Virus record (IMG/VR): IMGVR_UViG_3300032092_000135
Coordinates: 1 to 33,381 of that record
Strand: one strand, 5' to 3'
DNA length: 33,381 nucleotides
Origin: a virus
Each line of letters begins with the position of its first letter. Position 1 is the stretch's first letter. The notes under the pieces were generated by a model that was not told where the DNA came from, did not search any database, and saw only the letters and a program-made list of their open reading frames with translations. Shown piece after piece: positions 8,578 to 15,519 of this stretch. A program made the translations under genes and the position numbers.

Positions 8578-8777
8578 TTTTTTAATCCGTACTTAATATA
8601 TTTATACCATACCCTTTCGTGAATGTAATATTGTATAGGCTTGTATAGTAATTCAACTATACTGAAAGTTGCACCGACCTTAACCGAACCGCTTACAATA
8701 TACATAATAATAAATCCTATCAATGTGCTTACTATTCTATAAGATATTGTTTTTGCTATGTGCCTTTTCTTATCCAT
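8574..8777 (-). CDS. DUF2061 small membrane protein
   Basis: A 67-residue protein. The pattern TISYRIVSTLIGFIIMYIVSG, then VELLYKPIQYYIHERVWY, matches DUF2061: a K.xSxR start, a hydrophobic helix, and the YY(I/L)HERVW signature at about residues 50-58. One clear TM segment covers residues 15-30 and a weaker hydrophobic stretch follows. The function of the family is unknown. I recall DUF2061 segments being found with APS kinase genes in cellular genomes, and here it sits immediately before such a gene (ATGA overlap). It might therefore be an accessory to sulfate activation at the membrane. That link is inference. Confidence 0.78.
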   Translation of the reverse strand: MDKKRHIAKTISYRIVSTLIGFIIMYIVSGSVKVGATFSIVELLYKPIQYYIHERVWYKYIKYGLKK

Positions 8778-9697
8778 TATATAATCTTATTGATAGCTAC
8801 TAGAAAATCTTTTTCCAATTCTAATTTATAATCTTGTGTTCCGTTATTAAATAGTTCTTGTTGCAAAGTTACTAACTCATCATAGTTTTTCAGTTTATCA
8901 ATTACATCTTCTTGGTTTGCAACTGCAAAATTATCATTCCAAAATCCTGCTCTTTCTAATGTTTGCTTTGAATCAATATCATATAATAAAAGTATTTTAG
9001 CAGATAGGCATTCGTAAAATCTATTCGCAGGTGTAAGTTCAATTTTTTTATTGATTACATCCTCTATATATACAGAAGATTGAAAGTACTGCATTCCATC
9101 AATAACATTTGGCATTGGATTAACAAATACTGCTGCATTATTTATATTATAGAATTCTTTTTGGTTTTTCTTTGATGTGCTTATTGCAACTTTTAGATTA
9201 CTATTGTTTTTCAGATACCCACTAAACTTTTGCACCCTGTCTTTTCTTAATGCGCCATAGTAAAACAATCCCTCATATTTATATTTCATCTTTCTTATTG
9301 TCTTATCAAATGTTAGTTTGTTAAAATCAACAATGATATGATTATCAATATTATCAAAGTTTGAGTATTGTGCTATTCTATAAAAGTTGCTTTGTTTTTT
9401 TATGAATCTTATCTGTGATGGTATTTCAATAGCATAATCATTCCCAATCCATATAACTTTATTTGCTCTTAAAATAATTTCTTTAACCTCATCTTTGAAA
9501 TCACAGAATCCATACATACCATTTATGATAATCACATTACCAACGCTATGTTGTAAAACATAAGTAGCTAATTTTTTATCATCTACTAATCTATAACTCA
9601 ATAAGTTAGATATCCATGTTGCAATTCTATTTGATGCAGTAATAGATGTCTTAGTGCATTTATTGAAATTTATAACAATGTTAATACTTGTACCCAT
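8777..9697 (-). CDS. Glycosyltransferase-like protein (GT-B type, tentative)
   Basis: A 306-residue protein. The N-terminal half alternates beta strands and helices. The centre has YYGALRKDRVQKF (about 147-159) followed by a Rossmann-like strand. The C-terminal half contains TPANRFYECLSAKILLLYD, which resembles the acceptor/donor loop of GT-B glycosyltransferases (the RxxEALAxG-like segment), then LERAGFW. It has no signal peptide, so it acts in the cytoplasm. It overlaps the sulfotransferase gene by 17 nt and its stop shares a base with the DUF2061 start codon (TAATG). In the neighbourhood of a TET/JBP-like enzyme, sugar transfer to a hydroxymethylated base is a reasonable hypothesis. A surface-glycan enzyme is the alternative. 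Confidence 0.6.
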   Translation of the reverse strand: MGTSINIVINFNKCTKTSITASNRIATWISNLLSYRLVDDKKLATYVLQHSVGNVIIINGMYGFCDFKDEVKEIILRANKVIWIGNDYAIEIPSQIRFIKKQSNFYRIAQYSNFDNIDNHIIVDFNKLTFDKTIRKMKYKYEGLFYYGALRKDRVQKFSGYLKNNSNLKVAISTSKKNQKEFYNINNAAVFVNPMPNVIDGMQYFQSSVYIEDVINKKIELTPANRFYECLSAKILLLYDIDSKQTLERAGFWNDNFAVANQEDVIDKLKNYDELVTLQQELFNNGTQDYKLELEKDFLVAINKII

Positions 9698-10295
9698 AAC
9701 TTTCCGCTAATGTTTTGATTCTTTTTGCTAATACTATATCTTGGTTATATAATACTGACCAATCTATTTTAATTTCTTTTTTAAATGGTATTTTATTTCT
9801 TTGCTCTCTATTGATTGTTTTTTTTAATTCGGGTATTGGGGTAATTGGTATATTTATTTTATTCAATATAGTTTCCCATTCATTATCAATATCTTCAATC
9901 CTAAATGTATAATCAGCTAATGATTGACAATGTTTATTTAAGACATACCAATATGTCATACATCTTTGTAGCCTATTAATTCTTTTACTATAACCATAAT
10001 GATTTTCAAACCACTCCCAATGATTTGTGAAAAATACAACATATGCACTTTCTATTTGTTTCAGAGGGCATCTGACTTGATGAATAGTATAATCCCAATT
10101 TGTTTTAGAACAATCTTCGTTTTCATGAACTATGAAATCACCTATTGTTTGCAGGTATGGTGGAGGACTCATAGCATAACAAGAGGCAGTTCCATCTTTG
10201 CCTGTTAGTTCGTGCTTAATATCCATGCCTATTTTCTGCATCACTTCTGCAATATATTTAGTTCCACTCCTTCCACAACCAATGAATCTTATCAT
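9681..10295 (-). CDS. PAPS-dependent sulfotransferase-like protein
   Basis: A 204-residue protein with the sulfotransferase 5'-phosphosulfate loop at the very N-terminus: IGCGRSGTKYIAEVMQ (residues 5-20). The 3'-phosphate-binding element is VRCPLKQIESAYV (about 74-86), with the expected Arg75-x7-Ser83 spacing. Its length is near the lower limit for the fold. The family moves a sulfuryl group from PAPS to a hydroxyl or amine. There is no signal or membrane segment, so a cytoplasmic substrate is likely. The ATG overlaps the stop of the dioxygenase gene (ATGA) and the next gene is glycosyltransferase-like. A PAPS-making enzyme is encoded in the same string. Acceptor unknown; DNA-linked sugar, glycan or lipid are possible. 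Confidence 0.8.
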   Translation of the reverse strand: MIRFIGCGRSGTKYIAEVMQKIGMDIKHELTGKDGTASCYAMSPPPYLQTIGDFIVHENEDCSKTNWDYTIHQVRCPLKQIESAYVVFFTNHWEWFENHYGYSKRINRLQRCMTYWYVLNKHCQSLADYTFRIEDIDNEWETILNKINIPITPIPELKKTINREQRNKIPFKKEIKIDWSVLYNQDIVLAKRIKTLAESYGYKY

Positions 10296-11245
10296 ATCTT
10301 TTTTTTCCTTATATTTTTTCTATCAACCATTCTTTTAACTTGTTCTAATTCTTCACTAGCACTTCCGCAGTATTGAATATTCTCACGATAATACATTACT
10401 AAACTTATCCTTTCATATTCTCCATTCTTACCCACTATTGGTGTATTACAATGCCATTGGTGCACATCAGTAAACAATACATCACAATTATTAAGGTCAA
10501 CTGCAATTCTCCATTTTGGTAAGCAAAAATATCCACCTGTGTATGTTCCAACTCTTAGTACAACTAGATTACCATAACTCCCTTTCAAATCCCCTTTGTC
10601 TGTATGTACGGCAGTTTGCCAATTCTTGTTGACTGTGATTGTAGTGAATACTGTATCTTTAATAACAAAGTCAGGACTAGATTTATCAACTATTGATTTT
10701 TGATAGTTGTAATGTTCAGGCATTAGTTCAGCATATAAATCATTCACAATCTTAATTATGGGATATGCTTTATTGAACCTATCCATATGCTTTTCGTTGA
10801 ATGCAGTTTGCCTACAATAAGGGAATCTAACATCTCTATCAAAGTAACCAATGATACCACTCTCTACTTTCTTTGCCCTCACGGTATTGCTTATAGTTCC
10901 ATCTCTTTTGATAAACCTAATTCTGTAATCGTTGATTCTTTTATATCCCTTGAACCCAAACTTAACTACCAATCTTTCTGCTTCACTATCAGTTATAGGT
11001 CCTGCTGATATACCACGATTATCAGATTCAACAATCCCATTTCTTAAATTCAGATATGCCTCTTTGGCAATATTAGATGGTATAACATTCTTTCTAAATT
11101 TAAATAGAACATTCCCTGTTTCTTTATCTATACAATCGCAATCTTCTTCAATGAGTGTATCATAAGAATTTTCATTTAGCATTTTACCTGCTAATGCAGA
11201 TGCTTCTTCATCTGTTAATTTTGGGTCAAGATATATTGTTTTCAT
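10292..11245 (-). CDS. TET/JBP-like 2-oxoglutarate/Fe(II) dioxygenase
   Basis: A 317-residue protein when started at the ATG at 11245; a TTG at 11266 would add seven residues. The C-terminal half holds a double-stranded beta-helix. FTTITVNKNWQTAVHTDKGD gives the iron ligands H214 and D216. GGYFCLPKW is the turn and strand that follows. LFTDVHQWHCNTPI gives the distal histidine (H265, possibly H262). ERISLVMYYR supplies R279 for 2-oxoglutarate. This order (HxD, GG..LP, WH.N.P, R.S.V.Y) is that of TET/JBP enzymes, which oxidise the 5-methyl group of cytosine or thymine in DNA. The ~110-residue N-terminal part is family-poor. It starts 1 nt after the ParB-like gene and overlaps the sulfotransferase start. 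Confidence 0.82.
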   Translation of the reverse strand: MKTIYLDPKLTDEEASALAGKMLNENSYDTLIEEDCDCIDKETGNVLFKFRKNVIPSNIAKEAYLNLRNGIVESDNRGISAGPITDSEAERLVVKFGFKGYKRINDYRIRFIKRDGTISNTVRAKKVESGIIGYFDRDVRFPYCRQTAFNEKHMDRFNKAYPIIKIVNDLYAELMPEHYNYQKSIVDKSSPDFVIKDTVFTTITVNKNWQTAVHTDKGDLKGSYGNLVVLRVGTYTGGYFCLPKWRIAVDLNNCDVLFTDVHQWHCNTPIVGKNGEYERISLVMYYRENIQYCGSASEELEQVKRMVDRKNIRKKKI

Positions 11246-11246
11246 T

Positions 11247-11843
11247 TTATACTTTTGTTGATTCAACGCATTTAACTATTGTGTCTGTTACATTGTCTGT
11301 TCCATAATGCTCACTTAATTTATCTATCATTTCCATGAACTTATTGTATTGTACTAATGACATAAACAATTGAATCATTTTAACATGAGCGTCTTGATTT
11401 TGAACATCATTCAAGGTTATTGAACCATCTTCTTCTCCATCTACAATAAACTCTAAGCCTTTATTCAATTCTTTCTTATCATTCCATACATCTAACCCCC
11501 AATCATTAAGGTCAGTATCATCCCATTCATTGGCTAACTTATCCCAATCCCATTCACCGAATGATACGTTATCCTTGATGGTAAATTCTCTCTGTTCATT
11601 CTCTGTTAAATCTTTGGCAACGATAACAGGTATTTCTTTAAGTCCTGCTTCTTGACAGGCCCTTAACCTCATATTACCACCTAGTACAACCATATCACTA
11701 TTCACAACGATAGGTCTAATCTCTAACATCTTTGGGAACTCCTGAATGGATTTCAATAATGCTATATACTTATGGTCTTTTATTACCCTTGGATTCTCGG
11801 GATTTGGTAGTATCTTACTTATCTTCAAGTACTGGAAGTGCAT
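11247..11843 (-). CDS. ParB/Srx-like N-terminal domain protein
   Basis: The likely start is the ATG at 11843 (MHFQYLKIS); an ATG at 11855 and a TTG at 11879 are also in frame. The core is ISKILPNPENPRVI, then SIQEFPKMLEIRPIVV, VVLGGNMRLRACQEAG and KEIPVIVAKDLTENEQ, which is the ParB N-terminal fold with its GG(N/H)MR nucleotide-binding motif. The following REFTIKDN...EWDWDKL stretch is what is seen where such domains precede DNA methyltransferases in phages and plasmids. Here no methyltransferase domain follows; the last ~80 residues look like a helical tail. Position directly upstream of a TET/JBP-like gene fits a DNA-modification context. A plasmid-partition role is unlikely because no ParA is present. 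Confidence 0.78.
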   Translation of the reverse strand: MHFQYLKISKILPNPENPRVIKDHKYIALLKSIQEFPKMLEIRPIVVNSDMVVLGGNMRLRACQEAGLKEIPVIVAKDLTENEQREFTIKDNVSFGEWDWDKLANEWDDTDLNDWGLDVWNDKKELNKGLEFIVDGEEDGSITLNDVQNQDAHVKMIQLFMSLVQYNKFMEMIDKLSEHYGTDNVTDTIVKCVESTKV

Positions 11844-12042
11844 CTGGGTTGCCATAATCTTCGGATTTAGTTGTGTCAATAATTGGTTGTTCTGTTACTA
11901 CATTTTCAATGTCGTTTTCTGTTAGCCATTTACTAAACGCAGCGGCTAGTTGAAATACTGCTTCTTCCTGTGGAAGTGTTACGCTTACAATCTTCTTGTC
12001 ATTGTTGAAGTTGAGTGCGAATGGTTGGTACTCTTTGCTCAT
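11815..12042 (-). CDS. Small conserved-looking protein of unknown function
   Basis: A 75-residue acidic protein starting at an ATG (MSKEYQPFALNFNN). It has a short beta start, a helix (EEAVFQLAAAFSKWLTEND) and an acidic tail ending PVLEDK. I do not recognise a family. Its 3' end overlaps the beginning of the ParB-like gene, so the two are probably translated from one message. Nothing suggests catalytic function; a small structural or regulatory partner is possible. Confidence 0.6.
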   Translation of the reverse strand: MSKEYQPFALNFNNDKKIVSVTLPQEEAVFQLAAAFSKWLTENDIENVVTEQPIIDTTKSEDYGNPDALPVLEDK

Positions 12043-12052
12043 TGGATTGATT

Positions 12053-12175
12053 TTATCGCCCTTGACCTCTATATGTTTTAGGTCTTGGACTATGTTTATT
12101 GAAAGATTTCTTTGCTCTACCTGTTTTCCTTTTACCGAATGATATCTTTTTGCTATCGCTTTTTGATTTTGCCAT
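12053..12175 (-). CDS. 40-residue very basic small protein
   Basis: An ATG at 12175 opens 40 codons ending at TAA (12053-12055). The product reads MAKSKSDSKKISFGKRKTGR and continues with a second basic half ending PRPKTYRGQGR. Fifteen of the 40 residues are Lys or Arg. It overlaps the end of the HNH gene by 23 nt and fills an otherwise empty 110-bp gap, which supports it as a real gene. I recall similar small basic proteins from phages of Bacteroidota, but no function. A nucleic-acid or ribosome binding role is only suggested by charge. Confidence 0.62.
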   Translation of the reverse strand: MAKSKSDSKKISFGKRKTGRAKKSFNKHSPRPKTYRGQGR

Positions 12176-12407
12176 TGTGTATTTCTATTAGATATTCAAT
12201 ATGTTGTTTCTTATCTCCGTATTCAATATGACATGACCTACACAATCCCATCAAGTTACTAATATCATCCTTTGTTTTTGAAGAACCCATACCCCTTGCG
12301 TCTATGTGGTGTATATCTACTGCCTTACTACCGCATAACTCACAAGGGATAAAGTCCTCAATACCATAACCGAAATGATTAAGGTATACTTTTGTGTGAT
12401 TCTTCAT
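12153..12407 (-). CDS. HNH-type endonuclease-like protein
   Basis: An 84-residue protein with a zinc-stabilised HNH fold. C22-x2-C25 (CELC) and C56-x2-C59 (CRSC) are the metal knuckles. VDIHHIDARG (residues 30-39) holds the catalytic His pair. ISNLMGLCRSCH supplies the Asn and the final His60. It is at the small end for phage HNH proteins, which help packaging, recombination or homing. It is not beside the terminase genes, lying about 5 kb upstream of terL. Its ATG shares a base with the stop of the preceding gene. A replication or recombination role is as likely as a packaging one. Confidence 0.85.
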   Translation of the reverse strand: MKNHTKVYLNHFGYGIEDFIPCELCGSKAVDIHHIDARGMGSSKTKDDISNLMGLCRSCHIEYGDKKQHIEYLIEIHNGKIKKR

Positions 12408-12649
12408 TAGAAGGGTAAGTCTGTTGATTCATTTGTGGCTTTCTTGTACTCGTTTAATGTAATTGATACATCCTTTCCATAGTCATTAGGCACATCGGCG
12501 ATATTGATATTGATACTGATGTACTCTTTCCCTTCATAGTGAAATGAATGCTTATGTGCTTCTGATAAACAGATTGAAGCAGTTAGCCATGTCGGGTTTC
12601 TTTTCTTACCGCTACCTAAACGGATTTTTTTTGATTTGGTTTGTTCCAT
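12407..12649 (-). CDS. Small protein with SSB-like C-terminal tip (DLPF)
   Basis: An 80-residue protein. The basic N-terminus (KSKKIRLGSGKKRNPTWL) is followed by beta-strand-like segments (EGKEYISININIADV; GKDVSITLNEYKK) and ends in ESTDLPF. An acidic end closing with (D)(L/I)PF is the classical interaction tip of bacterial single-stranded DNA-binding proteins. The size is too small for a complete OB-fold SSB of standard length, but a compact one is possible. The gene sits among replication and recombination genes. A ssDNA-binding role is therefore proposed, with the C-terminal tip as the main evidence. Confidence 0.6.
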   Translation of the reverse strand: MEQTKSKKIRLGSGKKRNPTWLTASICLSEAHKHSFHYEGKEYISININIADVPNDYGKDVSITLNEYKKATNESTDLPF

Positions 12650-12664
12650 TGGTTTTTGATTTAA

Positions 12665-13009
12665 TTATTGTTTACTTTTTCTTTTTTTTCTAGGTTGTTC
12701 TATTGATATAAATTCTGTATCAGGTGCTGATTCTAGCGGAACATCAACTTGAACTTCTTCTTTAACAGGTAATTCAACATTCTGTGATACATACCAATTA
12801 TACAAGTGATTCACTAATTCAGCACGACAACTGCTACACCAATGCGAAAAGTTGTGTTTCTCACTTACATACTTTGAATACAAGTAAATTAGATTTGAGT
12901 ATACATCTTTTTCATAGTTCTTTACGAACTGATGCTTCTTCCACATTTCATATAGAGGATAATGTCTTTCAAATATCTCTTTGTCAATTTCGTTAATCAT
13001 AATTCCCAT
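12665..13009 (-). CDS. Hypothetical protein with a CxxC motif
   Basis: A protein of 114 residues from ATG 13009, or 111 from the ATG at 13000, which overlaps the upstream stop as ATGA. The N-terminal two thirds are helical and aromatic (YEMWKKHQFVKNYEKDVYS). The segment HWCSSCRAELVNHLYNWYV near residues 56-75 carries a CxxC pair. The C-terminus is disordered and ends in a basic KKRKSKQ tail. No family assigned. It belongs to a run of overlapping early genes. Confidence 0.65.
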   Translation of the reverse strand: MGIMINEIDKEIFERHYPLYEMWKKHQFVKNYEKDVYSNLIYLYSKYVSEKHNFSHWCSSCRAELVNHLYNWYVSQNVELPVKEEVQVDVPLESAPDTEFISIEQPRKKRKSKQ

Positions 13010-13263
13010 TTATTAGTTATTAAATCCTCAATGTAAAGATACAAGAAGGGTGCGATACTACCTATAAATATAGCATCCATAAAGTTTGTTTTCAACCATA
13101 AAGAAAAAAATGTAATCCAAAAAGATAGACAGAATCCACAGGAGAAAGGTTTTTGCATCTTTAATTTAGTAAGCCTCCACATAATAGCAGGTGCTTTGAA
13201 TATGTATAACCATATCATCGGTAGGAATATCCCACCTATTAGACAAGTGATTGCTTGATACAT
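12997..13263 (-). CDS. Small multi-pass membrane protein (DUF1360-like)
   Basis: An 88-residue protein with three hydrophobic segments, about residues 3-22, 41-57 and 62-79. The motif KPFSCGFCLSFWITFF resembles the CxxCxxxW region of small DUF1360-type membrane proteins common in phages and their hosts. Function unknown. It overlaps the sigma-like gene by 25 nt and the next gene by 4 or 13 nt depending on that gene's start. In an early region, an effect on the host envelope or on superinfection is possible, but nothing in the sequence proves it. Confidence 0.65.
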   Translation of the reverse strand: MYQAITCLIGGIFLPMIWLYIFKAPAIMWRLTKLKMQKPFSCGFCLSFWITFFSLWLKTNFMDAIFIGSIAPFLYLYIEDLITNKWEL

Positions 13264-13733
13264 TTGCGTATGTTTTTAATTGTTATGAATATTGATGTAT
13301 GAGGTATCCCTGTTATGGCTGATACTTTCCTTACGCTACCTAGTTCTATATACATTTTCAGCACTTCCTTATCATACCAATATAGTTGTTCTATCTTTTT
13401 CTGTATAGAATCGATTAATGGTTGGTCATCAAATTCCTCAACTTCCTCACTAATAAACTTTACTATATCTTCAACAGGCAATAATTGATTGTATAATCTC
13501 CACATCTTACCATACTTACTATGAAGTTGATTACAACATATTCTCACAATCCAAAATTTAAATACCTGTTTGCCTTTTGATTCAAGTTCCGCTATCTTAT
13601 CCTTATCATATTCTAATACAATCAATGCTATTTCTTGACGCAAGTCTTCCCAAAGGTCACGACCTATGTTCTTGAAGGCTAGTTCAAACTCTTTGTCATA
13701 TATCCAATTAATCGCTTTCAAAGTACTCGTCAA
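13239..13733 (-). CDS. Sigma factor-like DNA-binding protein
   Basis: A 164-residue protein. Residues ~25-60 (RDLWEDLRQEIALIVLEYD) resemble sigma-70 region 2, where helices bind the polymerase clamp. A spacer rich in acidic residues follows (EEVEEFDDQPLID). The C-terminus holds a helix-turn-helix (VRKVSAITGIPHTSIFITIKNIRK, about 133-156) like region 4. This two-part layout is that of small ECF-type sigma factors, shortened. It may direct host polymerase to middle or late phage promoters. It could alternatively be a sigma-like regulator that does not initiate transcription. Its N-terminus overlaps the VRR-NUC gene by 26 nt. Confidence 0.65.
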   Translation of the reverse strand: MTSTLKAINWIYDKEFELAFKNIGRDLWEDLRQEIALIVLEYDKDKIAELESKGKQVFKFWIVRICCNQLHSKYGKMWRLYNQLLPVEDIVKFISEEVEEFDDQPLIDSIQKKIEQLYWYDKEVLKMYIELGSVRKVSAITGIPHTSIFITIKNIRKCIKQSLV

Positions 13734-14088
13734 TTTTCTTTATTGTATCTTGATACCCTTGACCGAATACTGCTTTATAACCCCTAGCATATAATTTAGT
13801 TAGCATAATTGCCTGTTCCTTATGATGTTCGTTCTGTCTTAATGTGCCATCTTTTTTAAATACAATATTATCTTCTGTCTTTAATTCAATAAACATACCA
13901 TAGTATTGACCTCTTGGTTCTACGATAAATATATCAGGGAATGCTCTTGAAGATTGTAATGCTTTATGCCTTCTAGCCATGCCTATACTCATTCTCATAC
14001 CACTAGCGAAATCACTACGGAATATAGCATAAGGGTATTTAGTTCTAATGTAATTACATACCATCAAGTGAATATCTTTTTCTAGCAT
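13708..14088 (-). CDS. VRR-NUC domain nuclease
   Basis: A 126-residue PD-(D/E)xK nuclease. The catalytic pattern is FPDIFIVEP (D52) followed by GMFIELKTE (E68, K70). Downstream lies the conserved LRQNEHHKEQAIMLTKLYARGYKA helix, and the fold ends with AVFGQGYQDTIKKI. Single-domain VRR-NUC proteins of phages are thought to cut branched DNA and to help resolve replication or packaging intermediates. It sits directly downstream of the DnaB helicase gene, separated by 43 bp. Confidence 0.85.
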   Translation of the reverse strand: MLEKDIHLMVCNYIRTKYPYAIFRSDFASGMRMSIGMARRHKALQSSRAFPDIFIVEPRGQYYGMFIELKTEDNIVFKKDGTLRQNEHHKEQAIMLTKLYARGYKAVFGQGYQDTIKKIDEYFESD

Positions 14089-14131
14089 AATACAAAATTA
14101 TATATATTTATTTGGTATAACCTAATTTATT

Positions 14132-15469
14132 TTAAAAAGGATTTTCGTATTCCTCAAACTTCATAAGTTCCCCAATGAAGCGGAATGGAATATTCTTTAA
14201 ACTGCCATGTCTGTTCTTGGCTATCTTAACAACACATAGTCCGTTGCTTGGTATAGTGTTCCCACTAATTTCAATCTCGGGGATGTTATATGTTTCCGGC
14301 CTCATTAAGAATATAACACTATCAGCATCCTGTTCAATCCCACCACTTTCACGCAGGTCGGATAGTTGTGGTAACTTGTCAGGCCTGTTTTCAACTGCTC
14401 TACTTAATTGTGATAAGGCAATAACAGGTATGTCTAGTTCCTTGGCAAGTATTTTACAACCCCTACTAATTTCTGCTATCTCACTTTCCCTGTTCCCTTT
14501 CCTATCAACACCGCTCATAAGTTGCAGATAATCAATACATAGTAATTGTATGTTGTACTTACGTTTCATAATGGTTGCCTTACTACGCAACTCACGAATG
14601 TTAAGGCTTGGACTATCATCAATATACAATGGGTACTTAATCATTTTATTTTCGGACTTATCAATCAATGATTGTTCGTATTCGGTAACAATATTGTGTC
14701 GCAGATTATGGTGCTTAATCTTGGTTACTAAACTTAATAACCTATTGACTAACTGCGTTCCACTCATTTCTAAACTAAATACCCCTACGGCTTTGTCTTG
14801 TTCAAGCACATTCAGTATCGTGTTAAGCATAAAGGCAGTCTTTCCCTGTGCGGGTCGGGCGGCTAGTATTATAAGGTCAGGATTAACCCATCCGCTCACA
14901 ATCCTATTTAAACTTGGCCAACCTGTGTCTATACCTATCTGTCCATTTTCAAATATCTGCCCTCGTTGTTTGGCTAACTCAAACAGATAGTGAAACATAT
15001 TTAGTTCTGTTGACTTGTATACTTTCTGTTGAGCATTGATAATTTCATTACTAGCACTATTCAATATGTTGCTAATCTCTGTTGTAGTATATGAATTGTT
15101 GATAAGGGTATGGCCTATCAATATACCTTGTCGTTGTAAGTACAGATGTTGTAATATAGATACCCAATCTTGTATGTGAGCAGCACTCACAACATCATTA
15201 GTAAGTTTGACAACAGAATACGCTCCACCAATTTGTTCTATTTGATTTGTTTGTGTTAAGTGATTAACGACTGTCACTAAATCAACGGCAATTGTTTTAT
15301 CGTATAAATGTACGATAGTGGTATAAATAATTTGATAGTGCTTATTGTAAAAGAAATCTACTGATAACTTGTTTACAACATCGGGAATACATCTAGGTTC
15401 TATAAGTAAAACACCTAGAATACTTTTTTCCACCGATATATCATTCGGCGGTGCTTTTGTTTCGTACAT
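14132..15469 (-). CDS. dnaB: DnaB-like replicative helicase
   Basis: A 445-residue hexameric helicase. The N-terminal helical domain starts with PNDISVEKSILGVLLIEP, typical of DnaB. The RecA-like domain has Walker A ARPAQGKT at residues 204-211, VGVFSLEMS, the Walker B region LLCIDYLQLM, and LSQLSRAVENRPDKLPQLSDLR, where DnaB proteins bind DNA. It ends with IAKNRHG...FRF. The length is normal. It should unwind DNA ahead of the phage or host polymerase. The gene follows a 214-bp noncoding region full of 11-bp repeats and G-runs, a plausible origin next to its helicase. Confidence 0.95.
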   Translation of the reverse strand: MYETKAPPNDISVEKSILGVLLIEPRCIPDVVNKLSVDFFYNKHYQIIYTTIVHLYDKTIAVDLVTVVNHLTQTNQIEQIGGAYSVVKLTNDVVSAAHIQDWVSILQHLYLQRQGILIGHTLINNSYTTTEISNILNSASNEIINAQQKVYKSTELNMFHYLFELAKQRGQIFENGQIGIDTGWPSLNRIVSGWVNPDLIILAARPAQGKTAFMLNTILNVLEQDKAVGVFSLEMSGTQLVNRLLSLVTKIKHHNLRHNIVTEYEQSLIDKSENKMIKYPLYIDDSPSLNIRELRSKATIMKRKYNIQLLCIDYLQLMSGVDRKGNRESEIAEISRGCKILAKELDIPVIALSQLSRAVENRPDKLPQLSDLRESGGIEQDADSVIFLMRPETYNIPEIEISGNTIPSNGLCVVKIAKNRHGSLKNIPFRFIGELMKFEEYENPF

Positions 15470-15519
15470 TGGCCTGTTTTTTATGGTTATTTATTAGGGG
15501 TTACCCTGTTATATGGTTT

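Noticed and set aside
11247-11843. Plasmid partition system (ParB) suggesting a phage-plasmid
   Set aside because: No ParA or parS-like array is seen, and this ParB subtype is the one tied to DNA modification genes.
14550-14990. 146-codon plus-strand ORF opposite dnaB
   Set aside because: It is a shadow of a strongly supported helicase gene in the opposite frame.
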